Source: a virus. Taken from it: DNA of 52,069 nucleotides. The notes below the pieces were generated by a model. That model was given only the letters and a program-made list of their open reading frames with translations, did not search any database and was not told the DNA's origin. The position numbers were made by a program, and so were the translations under genes. This document shows positions 33,354-41,206 of this stretch, piece after piece (the stretch's first letter is position 1; each line of letters opens with the position of its first letter). The stretch lies in IMG/VR virus record IMGVR_UViG_3300045973_001100, positions 1 to 52,069 of that record. The stretch is one strand, 5' to 3'.

Positions 33354-34105
33354 ACTACAACATGGTAGTCGACAGCGAATATGGACCAGTCATTGTAAAT
33401 AGAAATGACATTAATCAAACCGAATCTCTTTTAACCACTGGGAGGGGGGTAGATCACGAAGACATCATGTTCTTGTGCAACCTCGCTCGCCTGTGTGGAC
33501 AAGGAGTGGTCTGTGTGGACATTGGGGCCAACTTTGGTCTGTACACTCTTGCCCTAGCAAAAGCGGTGGAACCATTGGGAGGAAAGGTTGTATCTATAGA
33601 GGGACAACGTGTCCTAGCATATATGGTGTCAGGCTCTGTCTCTCTCAACTCCCTACAAAACGTATACGTCCGTAATTTTGTGATGGGCCGAGAAGGGGGA
33701 GTTATGCTCATCCCACAATACGATTACAACAAGAGAGGAAATTTTGGAAGTTTTGAGTTCAAGCCCAGAATAAACGACATCGGACAAGTGGAGCTGCCAG
33801 ACAATCCAGAAGAAAAAGTCTCTATTGTAAAGATAGATGCCATAGACTGGGGTCGTTTAGATTTGATCAAAATTGATGCGGAGGGTATGGAAGAAGAAAT
33901 TCTGGAGGGTGGGACAGAAACATTTACCCGCTTCAAGCCCGTCGTTTGGATTGAGTGGCTGAAGTCCGACAAGGGTAATCTGGTGCGCTACTTCAAGAAG
34001 TTGGGATATAACGTCTATGAACATGGATATGATTTGTTCTGTATCCAACCAGACAAATTTCCTGAAGTACAAGCGTCTCTCACTTGGGCCAGTTTCAATC
34101 TATGA
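33350..34105 (+). CDS. FkbM-family methyltransferase, 251 aa
   Basis: Residues 53-70 (VVCVDIGANFGLYTLALA) form the SAM-binding motif I of FkbM enzymes, and about 166-186 (LDLIKIDAEGMEEEILEGG) is the family hallmark. FkbM enzymes usually O-methylate sugars or small molecules. The gene overlaps the previous one by 4 nt (ATGA) and the next by 4 nt. It fits a glycan-modifying cassette with the two flanking glycosyltransferases. Confidence 0.85.
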   Translation: MNYNMVVDSEYGPVIVNRNDINQTESLLTTGRGVDHEDIMFLCNLARLCGQGVVCVDIGANFGLYTLALAKAVEPLGGKVVSIEGQRVLAYMVSGSVSLNSLQNVYVRNFVMGREGGVMLIPQYDYNKRGNFGSFEFKPRINDIGQVELPDNPEEKVSIVKIDAIDWGRLDLIKIDAEGMEEEILEGGTETFTRFKPVVWIEWLKSDKGNLVRYFKKLGYNVYEHGYDLFCIQPDKFPEVQASLTWASFNL

Positions 34106-34686
34106 CACATCTATATGGCACCCCAGCCAAACAGTATCGCGAACAATATGGACTAACTCTATTTGTTGAAACAGGATGCCATGAGGGGGAAGGATTAATC
34201 CTAGCTAAAGATTATGGATTCAAAGAAGAGAATCTATTTTCATGTGACATTCGCCAAGAAGCTGTTACTAACGCATATCAGCTATTCCCCAATGGTGGTC
34301 TTTTTATGGCAGCAACCAGTGTAGAATTTTTAAAGGTTGTTCTACCTAAACTGACAGATCCAACGCTTTTCTGGTTGGATGCTCATTTCCCCTCTTTTTA
34401 TGATGTAAAAGAAACAAAAGAAACTCGTTGGCCATTGTTTGAAGAGTTGCGACTCATTAGAGAGTTAAAACCCAATGTGGAGAGAGATGTGATTATTTGT
34501 GACGACACACGAATGTTGGTTAGTCCAAATAACCCCAACTATACAGGAGATGTTCCTGAGAATCTTGTAAAATATGTAAATGTCCAATGGGAAGAATTTG
34601 AACAGTCTTTCCATTTGACCCACACGGCACAAAGCATAAAAACAGACACCGGAATATTGGTGTTTCTCCCCAAGGATAAAATCTGA
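34102..34686 (+). CDS. Class I SAM methyltransferase-like protein, 194 aa
   Basis: ATG 34102 overlaps the previous stop (ATGA). The Rossmann-like motif I is FVETGCHEGEG (21-31). It is followed by LFSCDI at the end of strand 2 (acidic D49), and then LFWLDAHFPSF (about 89-99) and RDVIICDDTRM. These motifs are common in SAM methyltransferases of polysaccharide clusters. A sugar or protein methyl acceptor is likely; the substrate is unknown. The stop overlaps the start of the 925-residue gene (TGATG). Confidence 0.72.
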   Translation: MTHLYGTPAKQYREQYGLTLFVETGCHEGEGLILAKDYGFKEENLFSCDIRQEAVTNAYQLFPNGGLFMAATSVEFLKVVLPKLTDPTLFWLDAHFPSFYDVKETKETRWPLFEELRLIRELKPNVERDVIICDDTRMLVSPNNPNYTGDVPENLVKYVNVQWEEFEQSFHLTHTAQSIKTDTGILVFLPKDKI

Positions 34687-37463
34687 TGACCCAATGTCCC
34701 CTGTGTGCCACTCAAACTTCCCAGAAGTATGGAGACACCCCCTACTGGGCCTGTCCCAATTGTGCCCTTTGGTTCAGATCCCCCCTTCCTCCTCCAGTGA
34801 TAGTGGATAAGCTATCCACTCAGATGGATGAAAATGAAAAGGAAATAAATCTGGCCTTGGCCAAATCCATTCTGAGTCGGAGTGGGGTGGGTCGAGTTCT
34901 GGACATAGGATCTAATTATCCCTTTCTGGCCCATTGCTTTGAACAACTGGGTTGTGAGGCCAGTGCGATGGATTGTCTTCCAGGATTGCACAAGCTCGGG
35001 GAGGAGATGGGCGTCGACGCTTATGAAGAAGATTTTGAGCAATTTGTAGTAGACGAACAAAAATTCAAAATCATCACCATGGTGAATTCCTTCAACTACA
35101 TGAGAGATCCACTCGCTGTGCTACACAAGCTGAGGGAGTTGGTAGAAGATGATGGAATCGTATACCTTCGTCTCCCTGATCATGGCATAGATGGATTCGA
35201 ACAACACATTTCTTCCACTTCCACAATGGTACATCCAAATTTCTGGTCACAACCTAGTCTGTTGGAATTGTTAGTTCAGGCAAAGAATTTGTTTGTTATC
35301 AGTGGGTCTTGGCCCTTACAGGGTGGGGGGCAAAGAGATGTCATGCTCAAACCCATCACTGCCAAGCCCAAAGTCAGTTGTGGAATGATTGTCAAAAATG
35401 AGGAACGGGATCTCCCTAAGTGCCTCGAATCTATTAAAGATGTCATTGACAACCTGGTTATTATAGACACCGGCTCTACTGACAAGACTCAAGACGTAGC
35501 TGTCGCATTTTGTGTGCAGAATGAAATCCCTCTTCTCTATAAGATGTACACGGGATCATCCAAACAAGACAGCTCGGGTGATTGGAAATTGTGGGACTTT
35601 GGGACAGCTCGTAATCAATTTGTGCAAGAAATTGAACACAGCTCCATGAGAAATACCGACTATCTCTTATGGATGGATGCGGATGACAACCTCGTCACCT
35701 CCGCCAATGCCCGGAGAGCATTCTATTTATCTAATGTGGATGTAATTGGTATGATGGTCAGTGGAGGAGATGGAACCCAATGGGTACATCACAGAGCCTG
35801 GAAGACAGGACAGGGAATTGAATTCAAAGGAAGAATCCACGAATATCCAGATTTTGGAAATGGTATGGATAAGACCGTGATGGTTATGGGGGATATTATC
35901 ATTCATCATGACTCCGCACCCGGTTTTGGAGAATCTTCCAATGAACGAAATCTTCGTATTCTCGAATTGGACATGAAAGAAGAGCCCAACACAAGAACTG
36001 CCTTCTACCTAGCCAACACTCACAAGGATGCAGCACGGTGGCTCGATGCAGTCAAATACTACCAAATCAGAATTGACATGGGTGTGGGGTATAGAGATGA
36101 ATGGTTGTTTGCCTGGCTGTATAAGGGACGATGTGAAAGAGCAGCCAAACTGTACGAACTGGCCGAACGAACACTTCTCGGTGGACTATCCCATGCCCCC
36201 TCGTGGTCTGAGTTTTGGATGGAACTGGCCTATCTCAAATACGATCAGAAGGAATGGAATCAGGTCATTGGCTATAGCATGGAGGCGTTATCCAGAAACC
36301 CAGAGCACACTCAACTATGGAGAGAGCTCAACAAATACACCGATCAACCTCGTCGCATGCTCTCCTTCGCCCACGAATTCCTAGGGGACAAACCAACCGC
36401 TCTCTATTGGGCAACCGAGGCACTGAAATACATAGGAGTGGACGACACCGAATGGAACAATCGCATTCTTAATTTGAAGCAGGGGGAATTGGCTTCTCGT
36501 TTTCTGAAAAAGAACGTGAAGCCCAAGATTGCTCTCCATCGACCTGGAGCCATTGGAGACATCATCATGACTCTAAACCTCATCCCCATGTTGAAAAAGA
36601 AGTATCCCAAACACGACATCCACTATTATTGCAATGTGGGTATTGGAGAACAACTGTCCAGCCTGTTTACAGCGGTCGAAATTGAATGGTTTGATTGCTC
36701 TCATCTTGAAAGCAAAATTGGAATGTATGAGAAGGTAATTAATCTCATCGGCTACCCCCTTCACGAGGGATACCCCAATGTGCCAATGAAGAAACATCTA
36801 CTCGAGTATTTCGCCGATGAGATGGGACTGGGCACCAGGGGATTACCTCAACTCCATCTAGACTCTCTATCCCTAACTAATCTTCCCAATCGACCCTACA
36901 TCACCGTGCATCCATTGGCAGGGTGGAGTCTCTATAAAAATTGGGCCATGGGACGATGGGAAAAGTTAATTGAAGCCTTCCCAAATGAGTTGTTCATACA
37001 AATAGGGAGTGGGGCTGACTACAAACTTCAAGGAGCAGATCACAGCTACATGGGAACTGAGCTGTCAAACTCAATTGATCTGATTGCCAACGCTACCCTG
37101 CATCTTGGAATTGACTCCTTCTCCAACCATCTCACCCACTATAAGTGGAATGGACGACAGACCCCTGCCATCATCCTGTGGGGATCGACTCAATGGCAAG
37201 CAGCTGGCTATCCAGAAAATGTCAACATCAGTCTCGGACTAGAATGTCAACCATGCTTCCGTGAGGATCCAAAAATTTCTGCTATGCCTCGTGGTGTCTG
37301 TATTAATCCACCGGGGCAGACCGACTACAACCACCCTCAACATGCTTGTATGGCTGGCATCTCTGTTGATCAAGTAATTGACGAAGTAAAGAAGATATTC
37401 GATCTAACCACTGTCACAGGTTCAACCGGTGGAACAGGTCTCAGCAAGGACCCATCGGAGTAG
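34686..37463 (+). CDS. Multidomain glycosyltransferase: methyltransferase-GT2-repeat-GT9 fusion, 925 aa
   Basis: The N-terminus has a zinc knuckle (C4, C7, C23, C26) followed by a class I methyltransferase (VLDIGSNYPF, residues 71-80), as in sugar C-methyltransferases. Residues of about 226-420 are a GT2-like domain (SCGMIVKNEERDLPKCLESI, then IDTGSTDKT and DYLLWMDADD with the metal-binding acidic residues). Residues of about 430-600 are TPR-like helices (YYQIRIDMGVGYRD, then YLKYDQKEWNQV). Residues of about 613-900 are GT9-like (KIALHRPGAIGDIIMTLNLI, then VHPLAGWSLYKNWAM and LHLGIDSFSNH). The last 18 residues contain TVTGSTGGTG, matching the collagen-like fibre repeat. It ends the operon and overlaps the convergent RlpA-like gene by 23 nt. 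Confidence 0.85.
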   Translation: MTQCPLCATQTSQKYGDTPYWACPNCALWFRSPLPPPVIVDKLSTQMDENEKEINLALAKSILSRSGVGRVLDIGSNYPFLAHCFEQLGCEASAMDCLPGLHKLGEEMGVDAYEEDFEQFVVDEQKFKIITMVNSFNYMRDPLAVLHKLRELVEDDGIVYLRLPDHGIDGFEQHISSTSTMVHPNFWSQPSLLELLVQAKNLFVISGSWPLQGGGQRDVMLKPITAKPKVSCGMIVKNEERDLPKCLESIKDVIDNLVIIDTGSTDKTQDVAVAFCVQNEIPLLYKMYTGSSKQDSSGDWKLWDFGTARNQFVQEIEHSSMRNTDYLLWMDADDNLVTSANARRAFYLSNVDVIGMMVSGGDGTQWVHHRAWKTGQGIEFKGRIHEYPDFGNGMDKTVMVMGDIIIHHDSAPGFGESSNERNLRILELDMKEEPNTRTAFYLANTHKDAARWLDAVKYYQIRIDMGVGYRDEWLFAWLYKGRCERAAKLYELAERTLLGGLSHAPSWSEFWMELAYLKYDQKEWNQVIGYSMEALSRNPEHTQLWRELNKYTDQPRRMLSFAHEFLGDKPTALYWATEALKYIGVDDTEWNNRILNLKQGELASRFLKKNVKPKIALHRPGAIGDIIMTLNLIPMLKKKYPKHDIHYYCNVGIGEQLSSLFTAVEIEWFDCSHLESKIGMYEKVINLIGYPLHEGYPNVPMKKHLLEYFADEMGLGTRGLPQLHLDSLSLTNLPNRPYITVHPLAGWSLYKNWAMGRWEKLIEAFPNELFIQIGSGADYKLQGADHSYMGTELSNSIDLIANATLHLGIDSFSNHLTHYKWNGRQTPAIILWGSTQWQAAGYPENVNISLGLECQPCFREDPKISAMPRGVCINPPGQTDYNHPQHACMAGISVDQVIDEVKKIFDLTTVTGSTGGTGLSKDPSE

Positions 37464-37872
37464 ATTTGGGAACTCCTTGCACCTTGACTCTGGCCATGCC
37501 GTTCTCTGTGTATCCCAGATACTTAGCAGCTCGTTCAGACAGATCAAAATCTCGTTTTAATCGAGGATGAGGCCCTCTGTCTGTTATCATCATAACAACA
37601 GACTTACCCCCATAAGTCATTTTCACCTTTGAACCAAGGGGGAGAGTCCAATGGGCACAGGTAAACTTATCCTTATCAAAGAACCAAAATTCCTCAGGTA
37701 TATCCTTGCGGCCTTTAGAGGCGGTTGGTTTGCCCTGAAAATCATCTCCGTACCAACTGATGAGAGAGGGTTGAGCAGTAAGCATGTCCTTGACCTCAGG
37801 ACGTACAAATGCAGGTGGTGGAGTTGACGGGGCAGATCCTTGGAGGAGTTTTGCTCTAAATTTAAATTTCAT
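37441..37872 (-). CDS. RlpA-like double-psi beta-barrel protein, 143 aa
   Basis: Residues of about 37-135 fit the RlpA-like double-psi barrel: ISWYGDDFQGKPTAS (39-51), CAHWTLPLGSKVKMTYGG (72-89) with H74, ITDRGPHPR with the conserved Asp D98, then DFDLSERAAKYLG. RlpA proteins cut or bind peptidoglycan glycan strands. The N-terminus MKFKFRAKLLQ matches the 138-residue late protein at 4539-4955 and no signal peptide is seen, so it is more likely a virion part that acts at entry than a secreted enzyme. Confidence 0.78.
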   Translation of the reverse strand: MKFKFRAKLLQGSAPSTPPPAFVRPEVKDMLTAQPSLISWYGDDFQGKPTASKGRKDIPEEFWFFDKDKFTCAHWTLPLGSKVKMTYGGKSVVMMITDRGPHPRLKRDFDLSERAAKYLGYTENGMARVKVQGVPKSTPMGPC

Positions 37873-37891
37873 TTTGGCTTTCCTATTTGGA

Positions 37892-38248
37892 TCAGACAGG
37901 AGGAGCTAGTTTTGCAGCGATAATTGCGTCTATCTTATCGGCAATTAAGTTACCTAGGACGTGCTTACTCCCATCATCAAGTGTTACATTTTGATACCAC
38001 AGAAACATAATCTCTTCTGCTGTCAGGAGAGTGTTTCCTAGTGACTTTCGATCATAAATATCTATCTTATTGTTGTTTTCATCTAACTCATATGTGATAG
38101 ATTCCATCAAAATTTCTATTGGGTAGAGGGCTTCATAAAATCCCGTTTTAGGATTTTTATATATGGTACGACCAAGCCTTGTTTCAACAGAGGTAATCTC
38201 TTCCTTAATGCGAAGATTCTTCGTTTCAATTTGTTTTTCAATTGCCAT
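37892..38248 (-). CDS. Hypothetical fibre-module protein, 118 aa
   Basis: AAAGGA precedes ATG 38248. The protein has a charged N-terminal helix (IETKNLRIKEEITSVETRLG) and an alpha/beta body (LLTAEEIMFLWYQNVTLDDG). It lies between the RlpA-like gene and a fibre protein. A tail-fibre assembly or tip role is suggested only by position; no family is recognised. Confidence 0.6.
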   Translation of the reverse strand: MAIEKQIETKNLRIKEEITSVETRLGRTIYKNPKTGFYEALYPIEILMESITYELDENNNKIDIYDRKSLGNTLLTAEEIMFLWYQNVTLDDGSKHVLGNLIADKIDAIIAAKLAPPV

Positions 38249-38259
38249 TGTTATTTCCT

Positions 38260-38820
38260 TTAGAAGAAGGCGAAAAAGTCACCATTGACACCTGGATACG
38301 TACCATCGACCCAAACCTCGTAAATTTTGGCGGTGATGCTGTCTGCTGTTCCAGAGGGAGCACCGTTTGTTTTGGAGTCAAGAAAAACAACAAACCAACC
38401 ACCAGCAAAGTTGGGAATATCTCCAGTGCCAGTTATTTGAAGTGTTGTCTTAGTTTGACCACTGAGAGGAGGCCCAAATGTCTGTGTTCCTGTTCCTAGA
38501 GAGGAGGAAGTTGAATCGTAGAGGTCGATAACAATTAGACTCCCACTTGCTGCGGCCCCAGCTACGAGCGACCAGTCAATAGTAAAGTTAGCCGTCCAAG
38601 AGGTCCAGACCTTTGTCTTAGCTGGTAAAATGTAGTGGATGTAAGATGAACTGTTAGTAGAAAATGCAAAGTCCTGGGCTTGAACTTGTTGCGTGGCATA
38701 AGTAGCGGGATTGTTATCATAGGCGTTCGCCAAATTAGTATTTGACCGCGATACTGCGACTCCCGCATAGTCTGCAGAGGTATCTGAGGTGCTTGTTGGC
38801 CTGATGGTTTCAACAGCCAT
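38260..38820 (-). CDS. Fibre-module beta-sandwich protein, 186 aa
   Basis: The protein is rich in Ser, Thr and Asn, with beta-strand phrases (AYDNNPATYATQQVQAQDFAF, then SGSLIVIDLYDSTSS). The layout recalls a discoidin-like or carbohydrate-binding beta sandwich, as often found in fibre tips. GGAAGTG lies before ATG 38820. It is one of the run of small minus-strand genes downstream of the giant fibre gene. Binding to a host glycan is a guess. Confidence 0.6.
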   Translation of the reverse strand: MAVETIRPTSTSDTSADYAGVAVSRSNTNLANAYDNNPATYATQQVQAQDFAFSTNSSSYIHYILPAKTKVWTSWTANFTIDWSLVAGAAASGSLIVIDLYDSTSSSLGTGTQTFGPPLSGQTKTTLQITGTGDIPNFAGGWFVVFLDSKTNGAPSGTADSITAKIYEVWVDGTYPGVNGDFFAFF

Positions 38821-38824
38821 CTTA

Positions 38825-39175
38825 TTACACTTCCTGCGTAAAGGCGATCAAGTCCCATTTGGTGTCAGTACTGTTGTACTGAAACCCCATGTAGATGGTC
38901 TTACTCGCTGTAGTCGCTGTTGGTAGTGCATTACCCATGGCACGATATTGTGTACCAAAACTGATGGCTCTTGTTGTTCCACTGTCTTTCAGACGAATCA
39001 TTAATTTCTGGCCCTGCTGGGGGGTTCCGGTTGGGTTTGCAAAAGTGATGCCCGCTGTCTGAGCGGTAACTATGACCAGTACGTCAGTGGCAGCTGGGGT
39101 CACCGTTGCAGACGAGGTCACGACCTGCGCATTAGGTAGGACTGGATCAGAGGTTTGGTAGTTAGCTAGTCCCAT
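38825..39175 (-). CDS. Small phage tail/fibre protein, 116 aa
   Basis: The sequence resembles a common phage beta-structured fibre-associated protein: AQVVTSSATVTPAATDVLVIV, then LMIRLKDSGTTRAISFG and ALPTATTASKTIYMGFQYNS. AAAGGAG stands just before ATG 39175. Such proteins are trimeric fibre or tip parts in many phages. It lies between two other fibre-module genes. Confidence 0.65.
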   Translation of the reverse strand: MGLANYQTSDPVLPNAQVVTSSATVTPAATDVLVIVTAQTAGITFANPTGTPQQGQKLMIRLKDSGTTRAISFGTQYRAMGNALPTATTASKTIYMGFQYNSTDTKWDLIAFTQEV

Positions 39176-39184
39176 ACTACTCCT

Positions 39185-39646
39185 TTAAAAGCCGATCTCT
39201 GCCATAAGTTCTGGAATTGAGAATGGAATAGGGCCACATGATGAAAAATCACAAAGGGAGGATTCGAATATTTCAGTTATTTGTGGCTTCCTGCTGTAGT
39301 ACAGTGTCCAAACTGCCTTGATCCACAGTTCCACCGCTACACACTTTGGCTTACTTTGAAGAACTCCCACTGCTAAGAGTCCAATGGCGGACCCGCTTAT
39401 TTGTGCATACTCATAATCGTGAGCCGCTTGCCATAATTTTTCTATGTTGGCATCTATGGCTCTGAGTCGCTCTAATTCTGGACCGGGGCCAAGAGTGAAC
39501 ACTACTCCATCCCACGTGCCACCAATGCTGGTTTCCCCAGTTTCTGTTGTTATTTCAACACAAATTCTGGCATCATCAAAGAACGGAAGGAAGGACCCAT
39601 TCCCAATAGAAACCACTTGGCCGTCTATTATTTCAGCAAATCGCAT
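39185..39646 (-). CDS. Fibre assembly/tip-like protein, 153 aa
   Basis: The N-terminus (MRFAEIIDGQVVSIGNGSF) is typical of tail-fibre-associated proteins. The central helix NIEKLWQAAHDYEYAQISGSAIG and LLAVGVLQSKP recall fibre-assembly helper proteins. The start ATG 39646 overlaps the stop of the gene above it (TAATG). Function from position and pattern only. Confidence 0.6.
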   Translation of the reverse strand: MRFAEIIDGQVVSIGNGSFLPFFDDARICVEITTETGETSIGGTWDGVVFTLGPGPELERLRAIDANIEKLWQAAHDYEYAQISGSAIGLLAVGVLQSKPKCVAVELWIKAVWTLYYSRKPQITEIFESSLCDFSSCGPIPFSIPELMAEIGF

Positions 39647-40224
39647 TATTGCCTCGCACTTGGAAAAATTTCATATTCGTCCACACAGAGGAAGGATTGT
39701 TGGATTCCACCGTAGATAGTTCCACCACCCCAAACGGTAACTGTGTTAGTTCCTCCATTATTGCCAATTCGTACTGCAAGAGTTGTTGGAGTGGTGTTAG
39801 TGACAACCATGTCATACTCTAAGATCAATGGGAATGCTGTGTCAGCTCCACCCACCATATATGTAAAATAGTGGGCTCTTGCATAAACTTCGCTGTCTAC
39901 AAAAAGGGCAGCACCGTACTGATTTCCACCTCCTATTTTTGTGTCTAACTGTACTCGAACTCTTAAAAGATTTCCTGCCTTTAAAGGCGTATGTACAAGT
40001 GACAATACCTGTGCCCCTTGAGAATTTTGAGGAGGGGTGGAGGCGGTGGGTATGGAGGCGGCAGAAGAAAAATCTCCGTTCAAGACCACTTTGTTGGTTT
40101 GCACAAAAGCCACAGTCGTTGCACCAGTCAGGGTCACACTCCCGCTGGTCAGTGCCGATGCTGGGATGAGACTTCCTCCATGTCTTGGAAAAAAATTAAA
40201 CATGGAAGAGGGGAAGGCGGGCAT
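39646..40224 (-). CDS. Fibre protein, paralogue of the next gene, 192 aa
   Basis: This protein and the gene at 40224-40796 are tandem paralogues: both begin MPxFPSSMFNFFPxHGGS, share AFVQTNKVVLNGD / TFVQTNKVVLNGD, LSLVHTPL / LSLLHTPL, and end SFLCVDEYExFPSARQ. The sequence is beta-rich and Ser/Thr/Asn-rich, typical of a fibre head. The genes are coupled (TAATG). It probably forms part of the adsorption apparatus. Confidence 0.68.
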   Translation of the reverse strand: MPAFPSSMFNFFPRHGGSLIPASALTSGSVTLTGATTVAFVQTNKVVLNGDFSSAASIPTASTPPQNSQGAQVLSLVHTPLKAGNLLRVRVQLDTKIGGGNQYGAALFVDSEVYARAHYFTYMVGGADTAFPLILEYDMVVTNTTPTTLAVRIGNNGGTNTVTVWGGGTIYGGIQQSFLCVDEYEIFPSARQ

Positions 40225-40796
40225 TATTGTCTCGCGCTTGGAAAGGTCTCGTATTCGTCAACACAGAGGAAGGATTGCTGGACTCCACCATAAGTAGTTC
40301 CTCCACCATAGAGAGTGATGGTGTTGGTGGCGTTGCATCCGTACCGTACTGCAAATGTGATGGGGCTGGTATTTATAGCAACCATATCATATTCTAGAAA
40401 TAGAGGAAGGGCAGTGTCCGTACCAGATGGCGGATAAACAAAAAAGTGGGCTCTGGCATTAGTCTCGCTATTCACAAAAAGGGCGCATCCATATCCCTGA
40501 CTACCAGAGGTTTTTGAATCCAGCAAAACTCGTATTCGTAGTAGATTTCCCCCCCTTAGTGGAGTGTGAAGCAAAGACAGAGCCTGAGCGCCCTGCGAAT
40601 TTGTGGGAATACTGGCATTTGCGATATTAGCAGCAGTGCTTATATCCCCGTTCAAAACCACCTTATTGGTTTGAACGAAGGTCATCACTGTCTCCCCCGT
40701 CTGTGCCACACTTCCACTGGTTATAGTGCGGGCAGGTCCATAGCTACCGCCATGTTTGGGAAAAAAATTAAACATGGAAGAAGGAAATGAGGGCAT
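40224..40796 (-). CDS. Fibre protein, tandem paralogue, 190 aa
   Basis: I chose ATG 40796 because it overlaps the previous stop (TGATG). It aligns along its length with the 192-residue neighbour, with changes mostly in surface-like loops (ARTITSGSVAQTGETV against SALTSGSVTLTGATTV). The duplicate could allow diversified binding. No catalytic motif is seen. Confidence 0.68.
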   Translation of the reverse strand: MPSFPSSMFNFFPKHGGSYGPARTITSGSVAQTGETVMTFVQTNKVVLNGDISTAANIANASIPTNSQGAQALSLLHTPLRGGNLLRIRVLLDSKTSGSQGYGCALFVNSETNARAHFFVYPPSGTDTALPLFLEYDMVAINTSPITFAVRYGCNATNTITLYGGGTTYGGVQQSFLCVDEYETFPSARQ

Positions 40797-41206
40797 CAAT
40801 AGTCTCCGGCCACACATGAGAAGGCGATGCCAGCCGCTACTGTGGTGCCAATAGCAACATTGATTTTGTAGCCGGGAGGAATTGCTATGTTTAAACCAAT
40901 TTCTGTATTACCGATTCCGGCCACTTCGGAATTAGTGGTAGCTGGAAGTGTCGCGTCTTTAATGAGGGTGTTATTTGCTGGAGTGGCGTTTGTTAATCCG
41001 TTATTGATAAACACCCTCGCTACACTGGCTGTATTGGTCCCCGAGGGCTGACACACAACCTTCTGGACAAAGCCACCATTGGCTCCAGCGGTGTAGAGGG
41101 TGGCCATGGTGCCTGAACCATCTTTGGCTGTGTTGGCCGTGAGAACCACCTGTCCGGTTGTTATTACAGGAGTCAGTGGAAAGATCGGAGCTGTATTCGC
41201 AGACAT
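40796..41206 (-). CDS. Fibre-associated phage protein, 136 aa
   Basis: The sequence resembles a widely seen phage structural protein: MSANTAPIFPLTPVI, VLTANTAKDGSGTMATLYTAGANGG, ASVARVFINNG, then GYKINVAIGTTVAAG. An excellent AGGAGG ribosome binding site lies within the end of the giant fibre gene. It likely forms a small trimer at the fibre or baseplate. Confidence 0.65.
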   Translation of the reverse strand: MSANTAPIFPLTPVITTGQVVLTANTAKDGSGTMATLYTAGANGGFVQKVVCQPSGTNTASVARVFINNGLTNATPANNTLIKDATLPATTNSEVAGIGNTEIGLNIAIPPGYKINVAIGTTVAAGIAFSCVAGDY

